Origin: Nostoc flagelliforme FACHB-838
Lineage (GTDB): Bacteria > Cyanobacteriota > Cyanobacteriia > Cyanobacteriales > Nostocaceae
Reading direction: 5' to 3'
DNA length: 64,000 nucleotides
NCBI RefSeq assembly: GCF_014698065.1
Contig: NZ_JACJSI010000010.1
Location: forward strand, 62,001-126,000
Shown: piece by piece, positions 24,692 to 34,092 of the stretch
How positions within the stretch are numbered: the stretch's first letter is position 1
How the letters are laid out: every line of letters starts with the position of its first letter
Notes under the pieces: model-generated
Told to the model about the DNA's origin: nothing
What the model saw: the letters and a program-made list of their open reading frames with translations, nothing else
The model's database searches: none
Position numbers and translations under genes: made by a program

Positions 24692-26920
24692 GTGCGATTC
24701 GTTGCTTAGTGAATCACGGTAATCAGCCCGTACATAACTAAGCCAGCCCGACAGCAGATTACTGTCACTAAAGGCTGAACTCTCGGTCAGATGTAGGTGA
24801 AAGCCCTACCATTCAGACTCAGAATTGACTCCTTATCTGCCCACACCGAACAAGCTCGGTTCTTGTAGAGTGAAGCTCTTAACTGGGCGCAATCAGACGA
24901 CCGTTGCGGGTTGACACTGGCGCTAACAGGGAGTTCCTATGATGAAACAGAGCCTAGAAAAGCGACTTATTTTAGGGCAAGGGCGCAACAAAAAAAATCC
25001 CTGACCCCACTGGAGTTCATTCCCGCCGAACCATTTAACCAGTAACGGCAAGAGTCCAGGGAATCCAGTAGTCGAATTGGCTACATCTAACGGAATTATC
25101 AATCTCACCGAGGGAACGAATAAAAACGAGTTGTGGGTCTTGGGGCAGTCGAACCCCCAGTAGCCCAGACGAGCGGAGGAATCCCCACAATTCGGGTAGG
25201 ACGAACCGTAATTGGTTCGAGGTGTTCAGAATACACAAACTCTAAGAAGAGAAAATGATTAGACACAGTTACAAAACTAGTGAATCTTGGAAAGCTCTAC
25301 CGTGGAAGAAATTCCGCCGTAACCTTTTCCGCCTTCAAAAGCGCGTGTACAAAGCTGTTCAAGTTGGAGACAAGCGGAAAGCCAGGTCACTCCAAAAGCT
25401 TATTCTAAAATCCACCTCGGCTCGATTTCTTGCAATAAGACAAGTATCACAGCTAAACGCTGGTAAAAAGACGGCTGGTATTGATGGTAAGAAATCCCTT
25501 TCATTTGAAGAACGCTTCAACCTTGAAGAACTACTGAAAATGAACAGTGGAAATTGGAAGCATCAGGGATTACGGGAAATCTCCATCCCCAAAAAGGACG
25601 GAACCACCAGAATGCTCAAGATACCAACCATCGCGGATAGAGCTTGGCAATGCCTAGCAAAATATGCACTTGAACCAGCACACGAAGCCACTTTCCACGC
25701 CAGGAGTTACGGGTTCAGAACTGGGCGCTCTGCCCACGATGCACAAAAATACATCTTTGATAACCTAAACTCACGATGTAACGGAATAGAAAAACGAGTC
25801 ATAGAACTCGATATTGAAAAGTGCAACGACCTGATTAACCACTCAGCAATAATGGACGAACTCATCTCCCCCAAAGGCTTAAAACTCCGTATCTTCCGAT
25901 GCCTCAAGGCAGGGGTAAATCCAGAATTCCCCGAACAGGGCACACCTCAAGGGGGAGTGGTCAGCCCGCTACTAGCTAACATCGCGCTCAACGGGATTGA
26001 GAGTATACACAGATACCATTGGGATTACAAACGAGGAAAGAGAATAACAGAAAAAACCTCGGCAACACATATTGTCGAGCCATCAATCCGATACGCGGAT
26101 GATATGGTTATTATACTTCGACCCGAAGATAACGCGATAGAAATACTTGAAAGAATCAGCGAGTTCCTCCGCAAACGCGGAATGAATGTAAGCCAAAAGA
26201 AGACCAAAGTCACCGCCGCGACAGATGGGTTCGATTTCCTCGGCTGGCACTTCAAAGTCCAGAAAAACGGAAAGTTCAGATGTAACCCCTCAGGGGACAA
26301 CTTCAAAGCGTTCCGTAAGAAAGTAAAACACGTCGTCAACAACTCGAATTATGGTTCTATTGTGAAGGCTGAAAAGCTAGCACCAATAGTTAGAGGTTGG
26401 AGAAATTACCATAAGTTCTGCAAGATGGACGGGTCAAGAAACTCGCTATACCACATCGAAGCAAGAGCCTACAAGGTATTTAACAAGGAAACCAAGCAAG
26501 ACCGCTACTCTAGCAAGAAATTACTAGACAAAGCATTCCCAGAAGTTCCTTACTCCGAAAACAAACACGTCAAAGTCAAAGGAATAAAATCCCCTTATGA
26601 CGCAGATACAGTCTACTGGAGCGAACGCAACAGTAAACTCTACGACGGCGAAACTTCTATTGCTCTTAAGAAGCAAAACCATAGATGTGCCTCCTGCGGC
26701 TTAAAGTTCATCGATGAGGAACGGGTTCACCTGCACCATATCGACGGAAATCATGCCAACTGGAAGAAAAATAATCTTGAAGCACTTCATGAGAGTTGCC
26801 ACGATTACAAACACATGAGCAAAAGCGCAAGCTAAGAACATCGGAAGCTGGGTGCGGTGAAAATCGCACGCCCAGATTTAACTGAGAGGTGCGGGGAATA
26901 ATATCCTCCATCGACTCAAC
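24692..26920 (+). mobile_element. Group II intron with RT/maturase ORF, in an intergenic site
   Basis: The 5' end is GTGCG at 24692, the standard group II start, followed by about 560 bases of structured RNA (domains I-III) and the maturase ORF in domain IV. Domain V is at 26846-26879: AGCTGGGTGCGGT, GAAA loop, ATCGCACGCCCAGATT. Domain VI is at about 26881-26918, ending near CGACTCAAC; the exact 3' boundary is uncertain by a few bases. It sits between the HAD gene and the Tab2-like gene and interrupts no recognised gene. Confidence 0.88.
25255..26835 (+). CDS. Group II intron reverse transcriptase/maturase with HNH endonuclease domain
   Basis: This 526-aa intron-encoded protein has an RT domain (about 60-330) with ISIPKKDGTTRMLKIPT, GFRTGRSAHDA, EQGTPQGGVVSPLLANIALN, the catalytic IRYADDMVII and FDFLGWHF; maturase domain X with IVRGWRNYHKFC (about 380-430); and a C-terminal HNH domain CASCGLKF...HLHHIDGNHANWKKNNLEALHESCH. 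The frame is intact. An oddity is RT motif A: it reads LDIEKCND, with Asn191 where group II RTs normally have Phe (CFD), five residues after the catalytic Asp. That position is the nucleotide steric gate, so polymerase function may be altered. Needed for splicing and, if active, retrohoming. Confidence 0.93.
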   Translation: MIRHSYKTSESWKALPWKKFRRNLFRLQKRVYKAVQVGDKRKARSLQKLILKSTSARFLAIRQVSQLNAGKKTAGIDGKKSLSFEERFNLEELLKMNSGNWKHQGLREISIPKKDGTTRMLKIPTIADRAWQCLAKYALEPAHEATFHARSYGFRTGRSAHDAQKYIFDNLNSRCNGIEKRVIELDIEKCNDLINHSAIMDELISPKGLKLRIFRCLKAGVNPEFPEQGTPQGGVVSPLLANIALNGIESIHRYHWDYKRGKRITEKTSATHIVEPSIRYADDMVIILRPEDNAIEILERISEFLRKRGMNVSQKKTKVTAATDGFDFLGWHFKVQKNGKFRCNPSGDNFKAFRKKVKHVVNNSNYGSIVKAEKLAPIVRGWRNYHKFCKMDGSRNSLYHIEARAYKVFNKETKQDRYSSKKLLDKAFPEVPYSENKHVKVKGIKSPYDADTVYWSERNSKLYDGETSIALKKQNHRCASCGLKFIDEERVHLHHIDGNHANWKKNNLEALHESCHDYKHMSKSAS

Positions 26921-26997
26921 CATAAGTACACCTGTAGGGAACATGCCGTGCCCCTACTTGCGATATTATGTTGTACCGCATCTGAGTGGGAACCGCT

Positions 26998-27123
26998 ATC
27001 ATCCACCTCAGATACTCGTTCATCCACCTCAGATACTCATTCATCCACCTCAGATACTCGTTCATCCACCTCAGATACTCGTTCATCCACCTCAGATACT
27101 CATTCATCCACCTCAGATACTCG
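26998..27123. repeat. Six tandem copies of a 21-bp repeat
   Basis: Six consecutive units of the form TTCATCCACCTCAGATACTC plus a variable last base (G,A,G,G,A,G in order); the first unit starts AT. Being 21 bp, the array keeps all frames open on both strands, giving artificial heptapeptides, but nothing supports translation. It lies between the group II intron and the Tab2-like gene, followed by a CAATGCCCAATGCCAAATGC heptamer stretch. Confidence 0.9.
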
Positions 27124-27221
27124 TTCATCTCAATGCCCAATGCCCAATGCCAAATGCTGCCCCAACACTCGTATGATCAAAGTATCAGGAAAACATAACA
27201 GCCAGCTTTTTACCGCAAAAC

Positions 27222-28082
27222 ATGGGCAGTATTTGGGAAATTGATTTTTACTCCCGTCCGATTTTGGACGATAATCAGAAAAAAATTTGGGAAGTCTTAG
27301 TCTGCGAAAGCCCCTTGGATATCGACACAAAAGCAGATTCTTTGTTTCGCTATGCTCAATATTGTCCCAGTACCCAGGTAAATTCGGGTTCATTGCGGGC
27401 AGCATTGCAGGAGGCTATTAACCAAGCTGGAAAAGCACCAATCAAAATCCGCTTTTTCCGTCGCCAAATGAACAACATGATTACTAAAGCCTGCCAAGAC
27501 TTAGGCATTCCCGCCCAGCCTAGCCGCCGCACTTTGGTTCTCAACCAATGGTTAGAACAGCGAATGGAAGAAGTGTATCCTCAAGAACCAGGGTATCAAG
27601 GGGGGGCTAATCCCTCAGTCCGCCTGGAGAAACCTTTGCCCCAACGTTTACCAGATGCTTTAGAAGGACAGCAGTGGGTATTTGTTACCTTAGATGCTGC
27701 GGATTTGGCAGAAATGCCAGAGTGGGAAATTGGTTTTGGTGAAGCTTTCCCCCTAGAGTTGGCGAAAGTTTCACCCGAAGCCCGTATTCCTGGCATTTTG
27801 ATTTTCTCACCGAGAGCGTTACCCTTGGCAGGCTGGATGTCTGGTTTGGAGTTGGCTTTTTTAAAATTTGATGCCAGCGAAGAGGCGAGATTGCTTTTAG
27901 AAACTGGTGTAAGTGACAGCTGGATTGTGGCAAATATCAAGAAGCCTCAAATTTTAGCAGAAGCCAAAGGTTTTGAAGAAGCCAAGCAAAAAGCTAACGG
28001 AGTGCATTTTATCGGTATACAGTCTGATCCTAAAGCAGAATCTTTTGCTGGTTTTTGGCTGTTGCAAGAGGTTAATCTTTGA
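27222..28082 (+). CDS. Tab2/Atab2-family RNA-binding protein
   Basis: A 286-aa protein of the Tab2 family (formerly DUF1092), found only in oxygenic phototrophs. In plants and algae Tab2/Atab2 binds psaB mRNA and is needed for synthesis of photosystem I reaction-centre proteins. Characteristic segments are WEIDFYSRPILDDNQKKIWE at the N-terminus (residues 4-23), IKIRFFRRQMNNMI with ACQDLGI, PSRRTLVLNQWLEQR, and the C-terminal AEAKGFEEAKQKANGVHFIGIQSDP. It is cytosolic without membrane segments. The start ATG follows the repeat-rich spacer downstream of the intron. Role in cyanobacterial PSI translation is by homology. Confidence 0.88.
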   Translation: MGSIWEIDFYSRPILDDNQKKIWEVLVCESPLDIDTKADSLFRYAQYCPSTQVNSGSLRAALQEAINQAGKAPIKIRFFRRQMNNMITKACQDLGIPAQPSRRTLVLNQWLEQRMEEVYPQEPGYQGGANPSVRLEKPLPQRLPDALEGQQWVFVTLDAADLAEMPEWEIGFGEAFPLELAKVSPEARIPGILIFSPRALPLAGWMSGLELAFLKFDASEEARLLLETGVSDSWIVANIKKPQILAEAKGFEEAKQKANGVHFIGIQSDPKAESFAGFWLLQEVNL

Positions 28083-28369
28083 AAATGGAGATTGGGGATT
28101 AGGGAGTGTGAAGGGGGCAGAGAGCAGGGGGCAGGGGGCAGGGGGAGAATGACTAATGACTAGTTGAGACATGGCAATGATTTGGGATAATTAACTGCGT
28201 CTATCAGTGTTGAACTGTGGTTCCAAATCGTAACTATAAGGAAACGCTGATGATTTTTGGATAGTTATCTGCGTTCATCAGCGGAAAGTCTGATCGTCAA
28301 AAGCCGACGATCGCACTTTCAACAGACAGCGTTGATATGCGGTTCAAAATCCACTATTCACTAAGGGTC

Positions 28370-29683
28370 ATGGGTTCTGAAAATTTGTCACAAGATACAC
28401 TAGCAGAACAGCTGCTGGAACTAGCTATAAAATCTGGAGCAGAAGCTGCTGAGGTGTATCAGTCGCGATCGCTTTCTCGTCCAGTGTTTTTTGAGGCCAA
28501 CCGACTCAAACAGCTAGAAACCAGTCAATCTGAAGGCACAGCACTACGGCTTTGGCGAAATGGGCGTCCGGGACTCACGGTAGCTTATGGTTCTGTCTTA
28601 GCCGAAGTAATGGTGGAAAAAGCTCTAGCCCTAAGTAAACTTAATCAACCAGAAGCAGTAGAATTAACCTCTAACTTTCAGCCCTTCTACCCAGATTTAG
28701 GGGAAAGTGTGCCGATAGAGGTTTTGGTAGATTGGGGCAAAGAGGCGATCGCACTTATCCGTGATGTTTATCCAGATGTTGTATGCAATGGTGACTGGGA
28801 ATGTGATATCGAAACCACTAGACTAGTCAACACCAAAGGTTTAGATTGTCACTATACTGACACTACCCTTAGCTGCTATGTATCCGCAGAATGGGTACGT
28901 GGCGATGATTTTTTGAATGTTTCCGATGGACAAACGAAGCGTGGCGAACTCCACCCGGAAAGATTAGCTAATCAAATTTTACAGCGGTTAATTTGGGCTA
29001 GAGAAAATATCTCACCTCCGACTGGGCGCGTACCAATTTTGTTCACTTCAAAAGCTGCTGATATGCTTTGGGGTACTGTGCAAGCAGCCTTGAATGGTAA
29101 GCGAGTCTTAGAAGTAGCTTCCCCTTGGGCAGAACAGGTGGGTAAGGCAGTAGTTGCACCCAGCCTCACTCTCTACCAAGATCCAGAAGCGGGCCCTTAC
29201 AGTTGCCCTTTTGATGATGAAGGCACTCCGACGAAATCTTTAGTATTTATCGAGAACGGGACTTTACAGCATTTTTATAGCGATCGCACCACCGGACGCC
29301 AACTTGGTACTAGCACCACTGGGAATGGTTTTCGCCCTGGCTTAGGCAGCTATCCCACCCCTGGTTTATTTAATTTTCTTATCCAACCAGGTTCGGCATC
29401 TCTACCAGATTTGATTCGACAACTAGATGATGGCTTGATTGTGGATCAAATGCTAGGTGGTGGCGGCAGTATTTCTGGAGATTTTTCAATCAACGTTGAT
29501 TTAGGCTACCGCGTCCAAAATGGTCACGTAATTGGGCGCGTTAAGGATACTATGGTTGCAGGTAATGTCTACACTGCCCTAAAGCAATTAGTTACACTAG
29601 GCAATGATGCTGATTGGAATGGTTCTTGTTATACTCCATCTCTGATAGTTGAAGGGCTATCCACTACGGGGAGAAGCAATTAA
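28370..29683 (+). CDS. TldD/PmbA-family protein
   Basis: A member of the TldD/TldE (PmbA) family, metal-dependent peptidases acting on modified peptides and other small proteins. The start MGSENLSQDTLAEQLL at 28370 fits the family N-terminus and follows an AGGG; an ATG 11 codons upstream (28337) is possible. Visible motifs are SGAEAAEVYQSRS, ALRLWRNGRPGLTVAYGS, VLFTSKAA-like ILFTSKAADMLWG, CPFDDEGTPTKS, and the C-terminal GGGGSISGDFSINVDLGYRV. I do not see the HExxxH zinc motif of TldD, so this is the TldE/PmbA-type partner. No TldD partner gene is adjacent. Confidence 0.85.
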   Translation: MGSENLSQDTLAEQLLELAIKSGAEAAEVYQSRSLSRPVFFEANRLKQLETSQSEGTALRLWRNGRPGLTVAYGSVLAEVMVEKALALSKLNQPEAVELTSNFQPFYPDLGESVPIEVLVDWGKEAIALIRDVYPDVVCNGDWECDIETTRLVNTKGLDCHYTDTTLSCYVSAEWVRGDDFLNVSDGQTKRGELHPERLANQILQRLIWARENISPPTGRVPILFTSKAADMLWGTVQAALNGKRVLEVASPWAEQVGKAVVAPSLTLYQDPEAGPYSCPFDDEGTPTKSLVFIENGTLQHFYSDRTTGRQLGTSTTGNGFRPGLGSYPTPGLFNFLIQPGSASLPDLIRQLDDGLIVDQMLGGGGSISGDFSINVDLGYRVQNGHVIGRVKDTMVAGNVYTALKQLVTLGNDADWNGSCYTPSLIVEGLSTTGRSN

Positions 29684-30002
29684 TTCGTAATTCGTAATTC
29701 GTAATGACGCTCCTGCGGACGCTCGATTACTCGCTAACGCTAACGTAATTCGTAATTGAGGATAGTGCTTGTGTAATAGCGAATTATATTTCAATACTTT
29801 AGTTAAGCCCAAAATCTTTGGTAGAGACGCAAAATTGGACTGGGCCCCCGCTGCGCTAGCGCGTCTCTACAGGGCAAAAATGATTAACCCAAGCGTAGCA
29901 AATTATATTTAATGACTTTTAAAATATTTTCTGAAATTTCGGTGACAGCTTTTTAGTAGAGAGTTGTAATCCCAAATCAAAAATCTAAAATCTAAAATTG
30001 GT
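29684..30002. repeat. Repeat-rich spacer before the ClC gene
   Basis: This contains TAATTCGTAATTCGTAATGA direct repeats with a palindromic CGCTCCTGCGGACGCTCG block (29690-29756), an inverted pair GTAGAGACGC/GCGTCTCTAC (29821-29870), and an AAAATCTAAAATCTAAAATT run ending right at the ClC start codon. No gene. Confidence 0.6.
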
Positions 30003-32636
30003 ATGAATCAGCGCTTTCGTACCTGGTGGCAGCCTCGAAAAGGTTTAGCGATCGCTGAAGCTTGTGTAATCGGTCTAGTTGCTGCTCTATCTGCGGTGTT
30101 CCTAAAAGTGGGTTCTGGATGGCTGGGGACATGGCGAGTCCATAGTACCCACATTTTCCCCGCATGGCTAGCACTACCGATAATTGGTCTTGTCCTGGGA
30201 TTTGTGGCTGGCTGGTTGGTAGAAAGGTTAGCACCAGAGGCTTCTGGTAGCGGTATCCCGCAAGTCAAAGCAACTCTTGCCAATGTGCCTATGAGATTAT
30301 CTTGGCGGGTGGCAGGTGTGAAGTTACTTAGTGCGATCATTATCATTGGTTCGGGCATGACTTTGGGACGGCAAGGCCCCACCGTCCAAGTGGGTGCAAG
30401 TTTGGCAGCAGGAATGAGTCGTTGGGTTCCCACTTCCCCAGATCATCGGCGGCAAATGATTGCAGCTGGTGCAGGTGCAGGTTTGGCGGCTGCTTTCAAT
30501 GCCCCGATCGCAGGTGTATTATTTATTGTTGAAGAGTTACTCCAGGATTTATCAGGGTTGACTCTGGGAACTGCCATTATTGCCTCCTTTATTGGTGGGG
30601 TAATATCCCGGCTGTTGGGTGGTGGCAGTTTAGACCTTAATTTGCAATTAACCCAATCTTCCAGCCAATTCTCTATCCCGGAAATTCCCTTTTTCATTTT
30701 ATTGGGTATTTTGGCAGGCTTGCTGGGCGCATTGTTTAATCGCGGCTTAATATTTAGTATTAAATTTTATAGAAGACTACATATCAGCTTACCGCTACGG
30801 GTGGCTTTAGCTGGATTTATCTCTGGCATTGTCGTGGCAATTCTCCCTGCATCCTTCCGCGACAATACAGGATTACGAGAGTCCTTAATTACTGGAGGTT
30901 CTCATCCTAGCGTAGCTGCGATCGCCTTTGCCGCCCAGTTCATCCTCACACTCATTGCCTTTGGTTCAGGAGCGCCGGGGGGATTATTCGCTCCCAGTCT
31001 AATTTTGGGTTCTTGTTTAGGACACATCATCGGTGTCTCTGAGTTATACATCACCGGCGCGGGTTCTCCGACTACTTATGCACTAGCGGGTATGGGTGGA
31101 TTTTTTAGTGCCGTTTCCAAAGTGCCAATCACGGCAATTGTGATTGTGTTTGAGATGACTACAGATTTCAATCTGGTACTACCTTTAATGATTGTTTCTG
31201 TCGCAGCTTACCTAGTTGCGGATAAGGTAGTGCCTGGTTCGCTTTATGAAAAACTTTTGGAGTTAAAGGGCATCACTCTCACCAAAGAAGTTCCTATAGA
31301 AGGAGCGTTAACCAAATTAACTGCAAAAGATGTGATGCAAGAACGGGTAGAAACTTTGGATGCAGAGATGAGCTTGGAAGAAGCAATGCAATCCTTTGCC
31401 CGTTCCCATCATCGCGGTTTCCCAGTGGTAGAAGATAGCAAGTTAGTTGGGATTGTGACGCAATCAGATTTGCTGAAAATACGCGATCGCAACCTAGCCA
31501 ATGATATTTTCTTAAAAGAAATTATGACACCTGTCCCGATGACAGTAACACCAATCCACACCCTGAGTAATGTGCTGTATTTACTCGATCGCTATCAAAT
31601 CAGCCGTTTACCTGTAGTGGATGGACGAAAACTGATTGGGATCATTACCCGTGCAGATATTATTCGGGCGGAAGCAGATCATCTCAATTGTGATAACCGG
31701 ACTCTTAAACTGCGACCAGAACCTTCATACATAGTTTACCAAACGCGATCGCCGAGTATTGGCAGAGGTAGATTATTAGTGCCCGTAGCTAATCCCGAAA
31801 CGGCGGGTATTTTGTTACTTATGGCAGCAGCTATTGCCCGCGATCGCCATTATGAAATAGATTGCGTGCAAGTGATGCTCATACCCCGCCACAGTTCCGC
31901 ATCAGAAACCCAAGTAAGAACGGCAAAAAGTCGCCGCTTGCTACGACAGGCTGAAGTCTTAGCAAAAAAGTGGCAGATTCCCTTACACACGCAGATTAGA
32001 GTTACCCACGACGTAGCCCAGGCAATTTTAGAGACAGTCAACGAACAACACATCGACCTCATACTCATGGGATGGAAAGGTAACACATCTACCCCCGGTA
32101 GGATTTTTGGCACTGTCGTAGACACCGTAATTCGCCAAGCCACCTGCGAAGTAGTCTTAGTAAAATTAGGCAAAACTCCCCATTACCCCTTATCCCCAGA
32201 GGGGGCCCCACCTTCCCTAGTCTCCAATCCTCTCTTCAACCGCTGGCTAGTCCCAATAGCTGGTGGCCCCAATTCCCAACTGGCGATTCAATTGCTACCG
32301 GCTTTAATTACATTGGGAAATGAACCGCAAATTCGCCTGACACAGGTGTTTAAGCCATCTGAACTCAAGCCAGATATGTCAGTTTTAGAACAAGGCATTC
32401 GCCATTTAATGCGTCGCCGCAAATTGGCCAGTACTGTAGTTGCTCTTCCAGTCCAAGCTGATTCAGTTGCAGAAGGTGTGATCAACCTAGTGAAAACCGA
32501 AGGTTACGATGTTGTCGTTGTGGGAGCTTCGCGCGAGGGATTGTTGCAGCAAGCGATTCAAGGTAATATTCCAGAAGCGATCGCCTCTGGTGTAGAAAGT
32601 ACAGTGATTTTAGTCAGGGGTGCAATTAACAGTTAA
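30003..32636 (+). CDS. ClC-type chloride transporter with CBS pair and two Usp domains
   Basis: An 877-aa fusion: a ClC membrane domain (1-425) with signature motifs GSGIPQ, GRQGPTVQ and GSGAPGGLFAPSL; a CBS pair (about 435-560, AKDVMQERVETL and LKEIMTPVPMTV); then two universal-stress-protein-like domains (about 610-735 with LILMGWKGN, and 755-877 with VVVVGASREG). CBS and Usp parts suggest adenine-nucleotide sensing. The gating glutamate of GREGP is Gln124 here (codon at 30372), whereas the internal proton glutamate in FIVEELLQDL is kept. ClC exchangers lacking the gating Glu are uncoupled in model proteins, so this may be a Cl- conduit rather than an H+/Cl- exchanger. Confidence 0.93.
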   Translation: MNQRFRTWWQPRKGLAIAEACVIGLVAALSAVFLKVGSGWLGTWRVHSTHIFPAWLALPIIGLVLGFVAGWLVERLAPEASGSGIPQVKATLANVPMRLSWRVAGVKLLSAIIIIGSGMTLGRQGPTVQVGASLAAGMSRWVPTSPDHRRQMIAAGAGAGLAAAFNAPIAGVLFIVEELLQDLSGLTLGTAIIASFIGGVISRLLGGGSLDLNLQLTQSSSQFSIPEIPFFILLGILAGLLGALFNRGLIFSIKFYRRLHISLPLRVALAGFISGIVVAILPASFRDNTGLRESLITGGSHPSVAAIAFAAQFILTLIAFGSGAPGGLFAPSLILGSCLGHIIGVSELYITGAGSPTTYALAGMGGFFSAVSKVPITAIVIVFEMTTDFNLVLPLMIVSVAAYLVADKVVPGSLYEKLLELKGITLTKEVPIEGALTKLTAKDVMQERVETLDAEMSLEEAMQSFARSHHRGFPVVEDSKLVGIVTQSDLLKIRDRNLANDIFLKEIMTPVPMTVTPIHTLSNVLYLLDRYQISRLPVVDGRKLIGIITRADIIRAEADHLNCDNRTLKLRPEPSYIVYQTRSPSIGRGRLLVPVANPETAGILLLMAAAIARDRHYEIDCVQVMLIPRHSSASETQVRTAKSRRLLRQAEVLAKKWQIPLHTQIRVTHDVAQAILETVNEQHIDLILMGWKGNTSTPGRIFGTVVDTVIRQATCEVVLVKLGKTPHYPLSPEGAPPSLVSNPLFNRWLVPIAGGPNSQLAIQLLPALITLGNEPQIRLTQVFKPSELKPDMSVLEQGIRHLMRRRKLASTVVALPVQADSVAEGVINLVKTEGYDVVVVGASREGLLQQAIQGNIPEAIASGVESTVILVRGAINS

Positions 32637-32637
32637 G

Positions 32638-32663
32638 TAGGGGCGCAAGGCCTTGCGCCCCTA
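32638..32663. terminator. Perfect GC-rich palindrome after the ClC gene
   Basis: AGGGGCGCAAGG directly followed by its complement CCTTGCGCCCCT (32639-32662) begins a few bases after the ClC stop. This palindrome type is dispersed in Nostoc genomes and can act as a terminator. Confidence 0.6.
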
Positions 32664-32703
32664 TAAATCTACAAATAATTGTCCTTAATCCCCAATCCCC
32701 AGT

Positions 32704-32895
32704 TCAACGATAAAATGTGCCAATAATTAGAGAAACAATTATCGGTATTAAGATTGGAATAGCAACTATAAGCCCCCACTTACCAAACTTAATTTCCTCA
32801 CCCTCAGACTTTAAAAACGCAATCCAACCTACAACTCCCATCAAAATCCAAATACACCCAAAGGCAAGAAATATAACAAAGACTGAATCTTCCAT
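32704..32895 (-). CDS. Small hypothetical membrane protein (63 aa)
   Basis: It begins MEDSVFVIFLAFGCIWILMG, preceded by a GGGAAAA ribosome-binding-like stretch. Two hydrophobic helices (about 5-27 and 43-60) flank a charged loop KSEGEEIKFGKWG. It converges on the ClC gene and is just downstream of the glycosyltransferase gene on the same strand. No family recognised; small two-helix proteins of this kind are common, and function is unknown. Confidence 0.5.
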   Translation of the reverse strand: MEDSVFVIFLAFGCIWILMGVVGWIAFLKSEGEEIKFGKWGLIVAIPILIPIIVSLIIGTFYR

Positions 32896-32931
32896 TTTTC
32901 CCTATTACAATATATACAAAAAAGAATTTCT

Positions 32932-34092
32932 TTAATGACCATCAACTAACTCTGCTAAACTTGCACGAAACCGACTAAAATTAAAAGCTTCAATAGTTTT
33001 TTGCTGCAAGTATTCTGGTTGGTAAACTACTGGGTTAGAGCAATCGCCTTGCAGGATTTGAATTAGATTATTGGCAATTTCTTCTACGTTATCAGGGTTA
33101 ACTAAACATCCCAATTTCCCCTCAGCCAAGGGATCTATAGAACCATCTTGATTACCCGCTAGCACCGGTTTCCCACAAGCTAAAGCTTCTAGATAAACAA
33201 TACCAAATCCTTCTCCTTTACTAGGCAGAGCAAAAACATCGCAGAGATTGTAATAAGCACACAATTCTTCATCTGGTACAAATCCTGCAATAGTGACACA
33301 ATCTTGTAGATTTAACCTGGTAACTAAAGCATTAATTCGAGGTAAATCATCCCCTTTTCCTGCAAGAATGAAGTGAACATTAGGGATATGCAACCGCACT
33401 TTAAGTAAAGCATGAAGGATTTGGTCATAACCCTTGTATTTTGCCATGCGTCCCATCCGCGTTACTGTTAAAATTACAGGCTGTTCATCTGTTAAATTAT
33501 ATCGTTTTAGCAAGTAGAGAGGTTTAGGATTTATTTTAAATTGATTGGCATCAAATGTATTAGGTAAAAGAACTACTTTTTCTGAATCAATGTTTTTATA
33601 TTCAAGCAAGCGCTGACGAGTGTAATTACTAACACTAATAATTTTATCTGCTTTTTGTAATGCTAATGTTGTAGCCTTATTTTCAATCTCCCAAACTTCT
33701 AAGCCATGAGCAACTACCCAGTAAGGAATCCCAGTGAGAAGTTTTAGAACATAACAAGCAGTGGCATAATTAACATGAGTTGATATGACTATAGTGGGGC
33801 GTTGGAGAATAGCTAAAATAATGATTTTGGTAGCGAATAAAATGGTTTGCAATAATCGTGGTAAATCTCCAAAATAATGAAATCTTGTTGAAGTTAAAAA
33901 TTGCAAGTTTTGCTGCTGTCCTAAATTGTACTTGTCATACTTGAGAAACACATCATAATGAGCTTCAGGATATATATCTTGTAAAGCTTGGAGTAAAAAT
34001 GTTGAGTAAACTTGAATACCTCCCTTAAAATCAAATATATTCGGAAATATTAAGTGAAAATGACGTTTATTTATCGGAGATTTTTTGAACAT
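32932..34092 (-). CDS. Glycosyltransferase family 4 protein
   Basis: A GT-B fold sugar transferase of the GT4 group, 386 aa from the ATG at 34092 (MFKKSPINKRHFHLIFPNIF); a longer reading to 34197 would overlap the upstream gene by 130 bases and is not protein-like. N-terminal domain: FDFKGGIQVYSTFLLQAL. C-terminal nucleotide-sugar domain: VILTVTRMGRMAKYKGYDQILHAL, and EGFGIVYLEALACGKPVLAGNQDG, the EX7E motif. With the neighbouring O-antigen-ligase-like gene it forms a surface or exopolysaccharide pair. The two frames overlap by 26 bases. DNA is AT-richer than its surroundings. Confidence 0.9.
   Translation of the reverse strand: MFKKSPINKRHFHLIFPNIFDFKGGIQVYSTFLLQALQDIYPEAHYDVFLKYDKYNLGQQQNLQFLTSTRFHYFGDLPRLLQTILFATKIIILAILQRPTIVISTHVNYATACYVLKLLTGIPYWVVAHGLEVWEIENKATTLALQKADKIISVSNYTRQRLLEYKNIDSEKVVLLPNTFDANQFKINPKPLYLLKRYNLTDEQPVILTVTRMGRMAKYKGYDQILHALLKVRLHIPNVHFILAGKGDDLPRINALVTRLNLQDCVTIAGFVPDEELCAYYNLCDVFALPSKGEGFGIVYLEALACGKPVLAGNQDGSIDPLAEGKLGCLVNPDNVEEIANNLIQILQGDCSNPVVYQPEYLQQKTIEAFNFSRFRASLAELVDGH

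Noticed and set aside
26998-27123. Possible CRISPR array
   Set aside because: Units abut directly with no spacers.
26889-27244. Overlapping frames in the 21-bp array (IHLRYSF, SSTSDTR, MNEYLRW repeats)
   Set aside because: All frames and both strands are open through the array, which is expected of a 21-bp tandem repeat and not evidence of coding.
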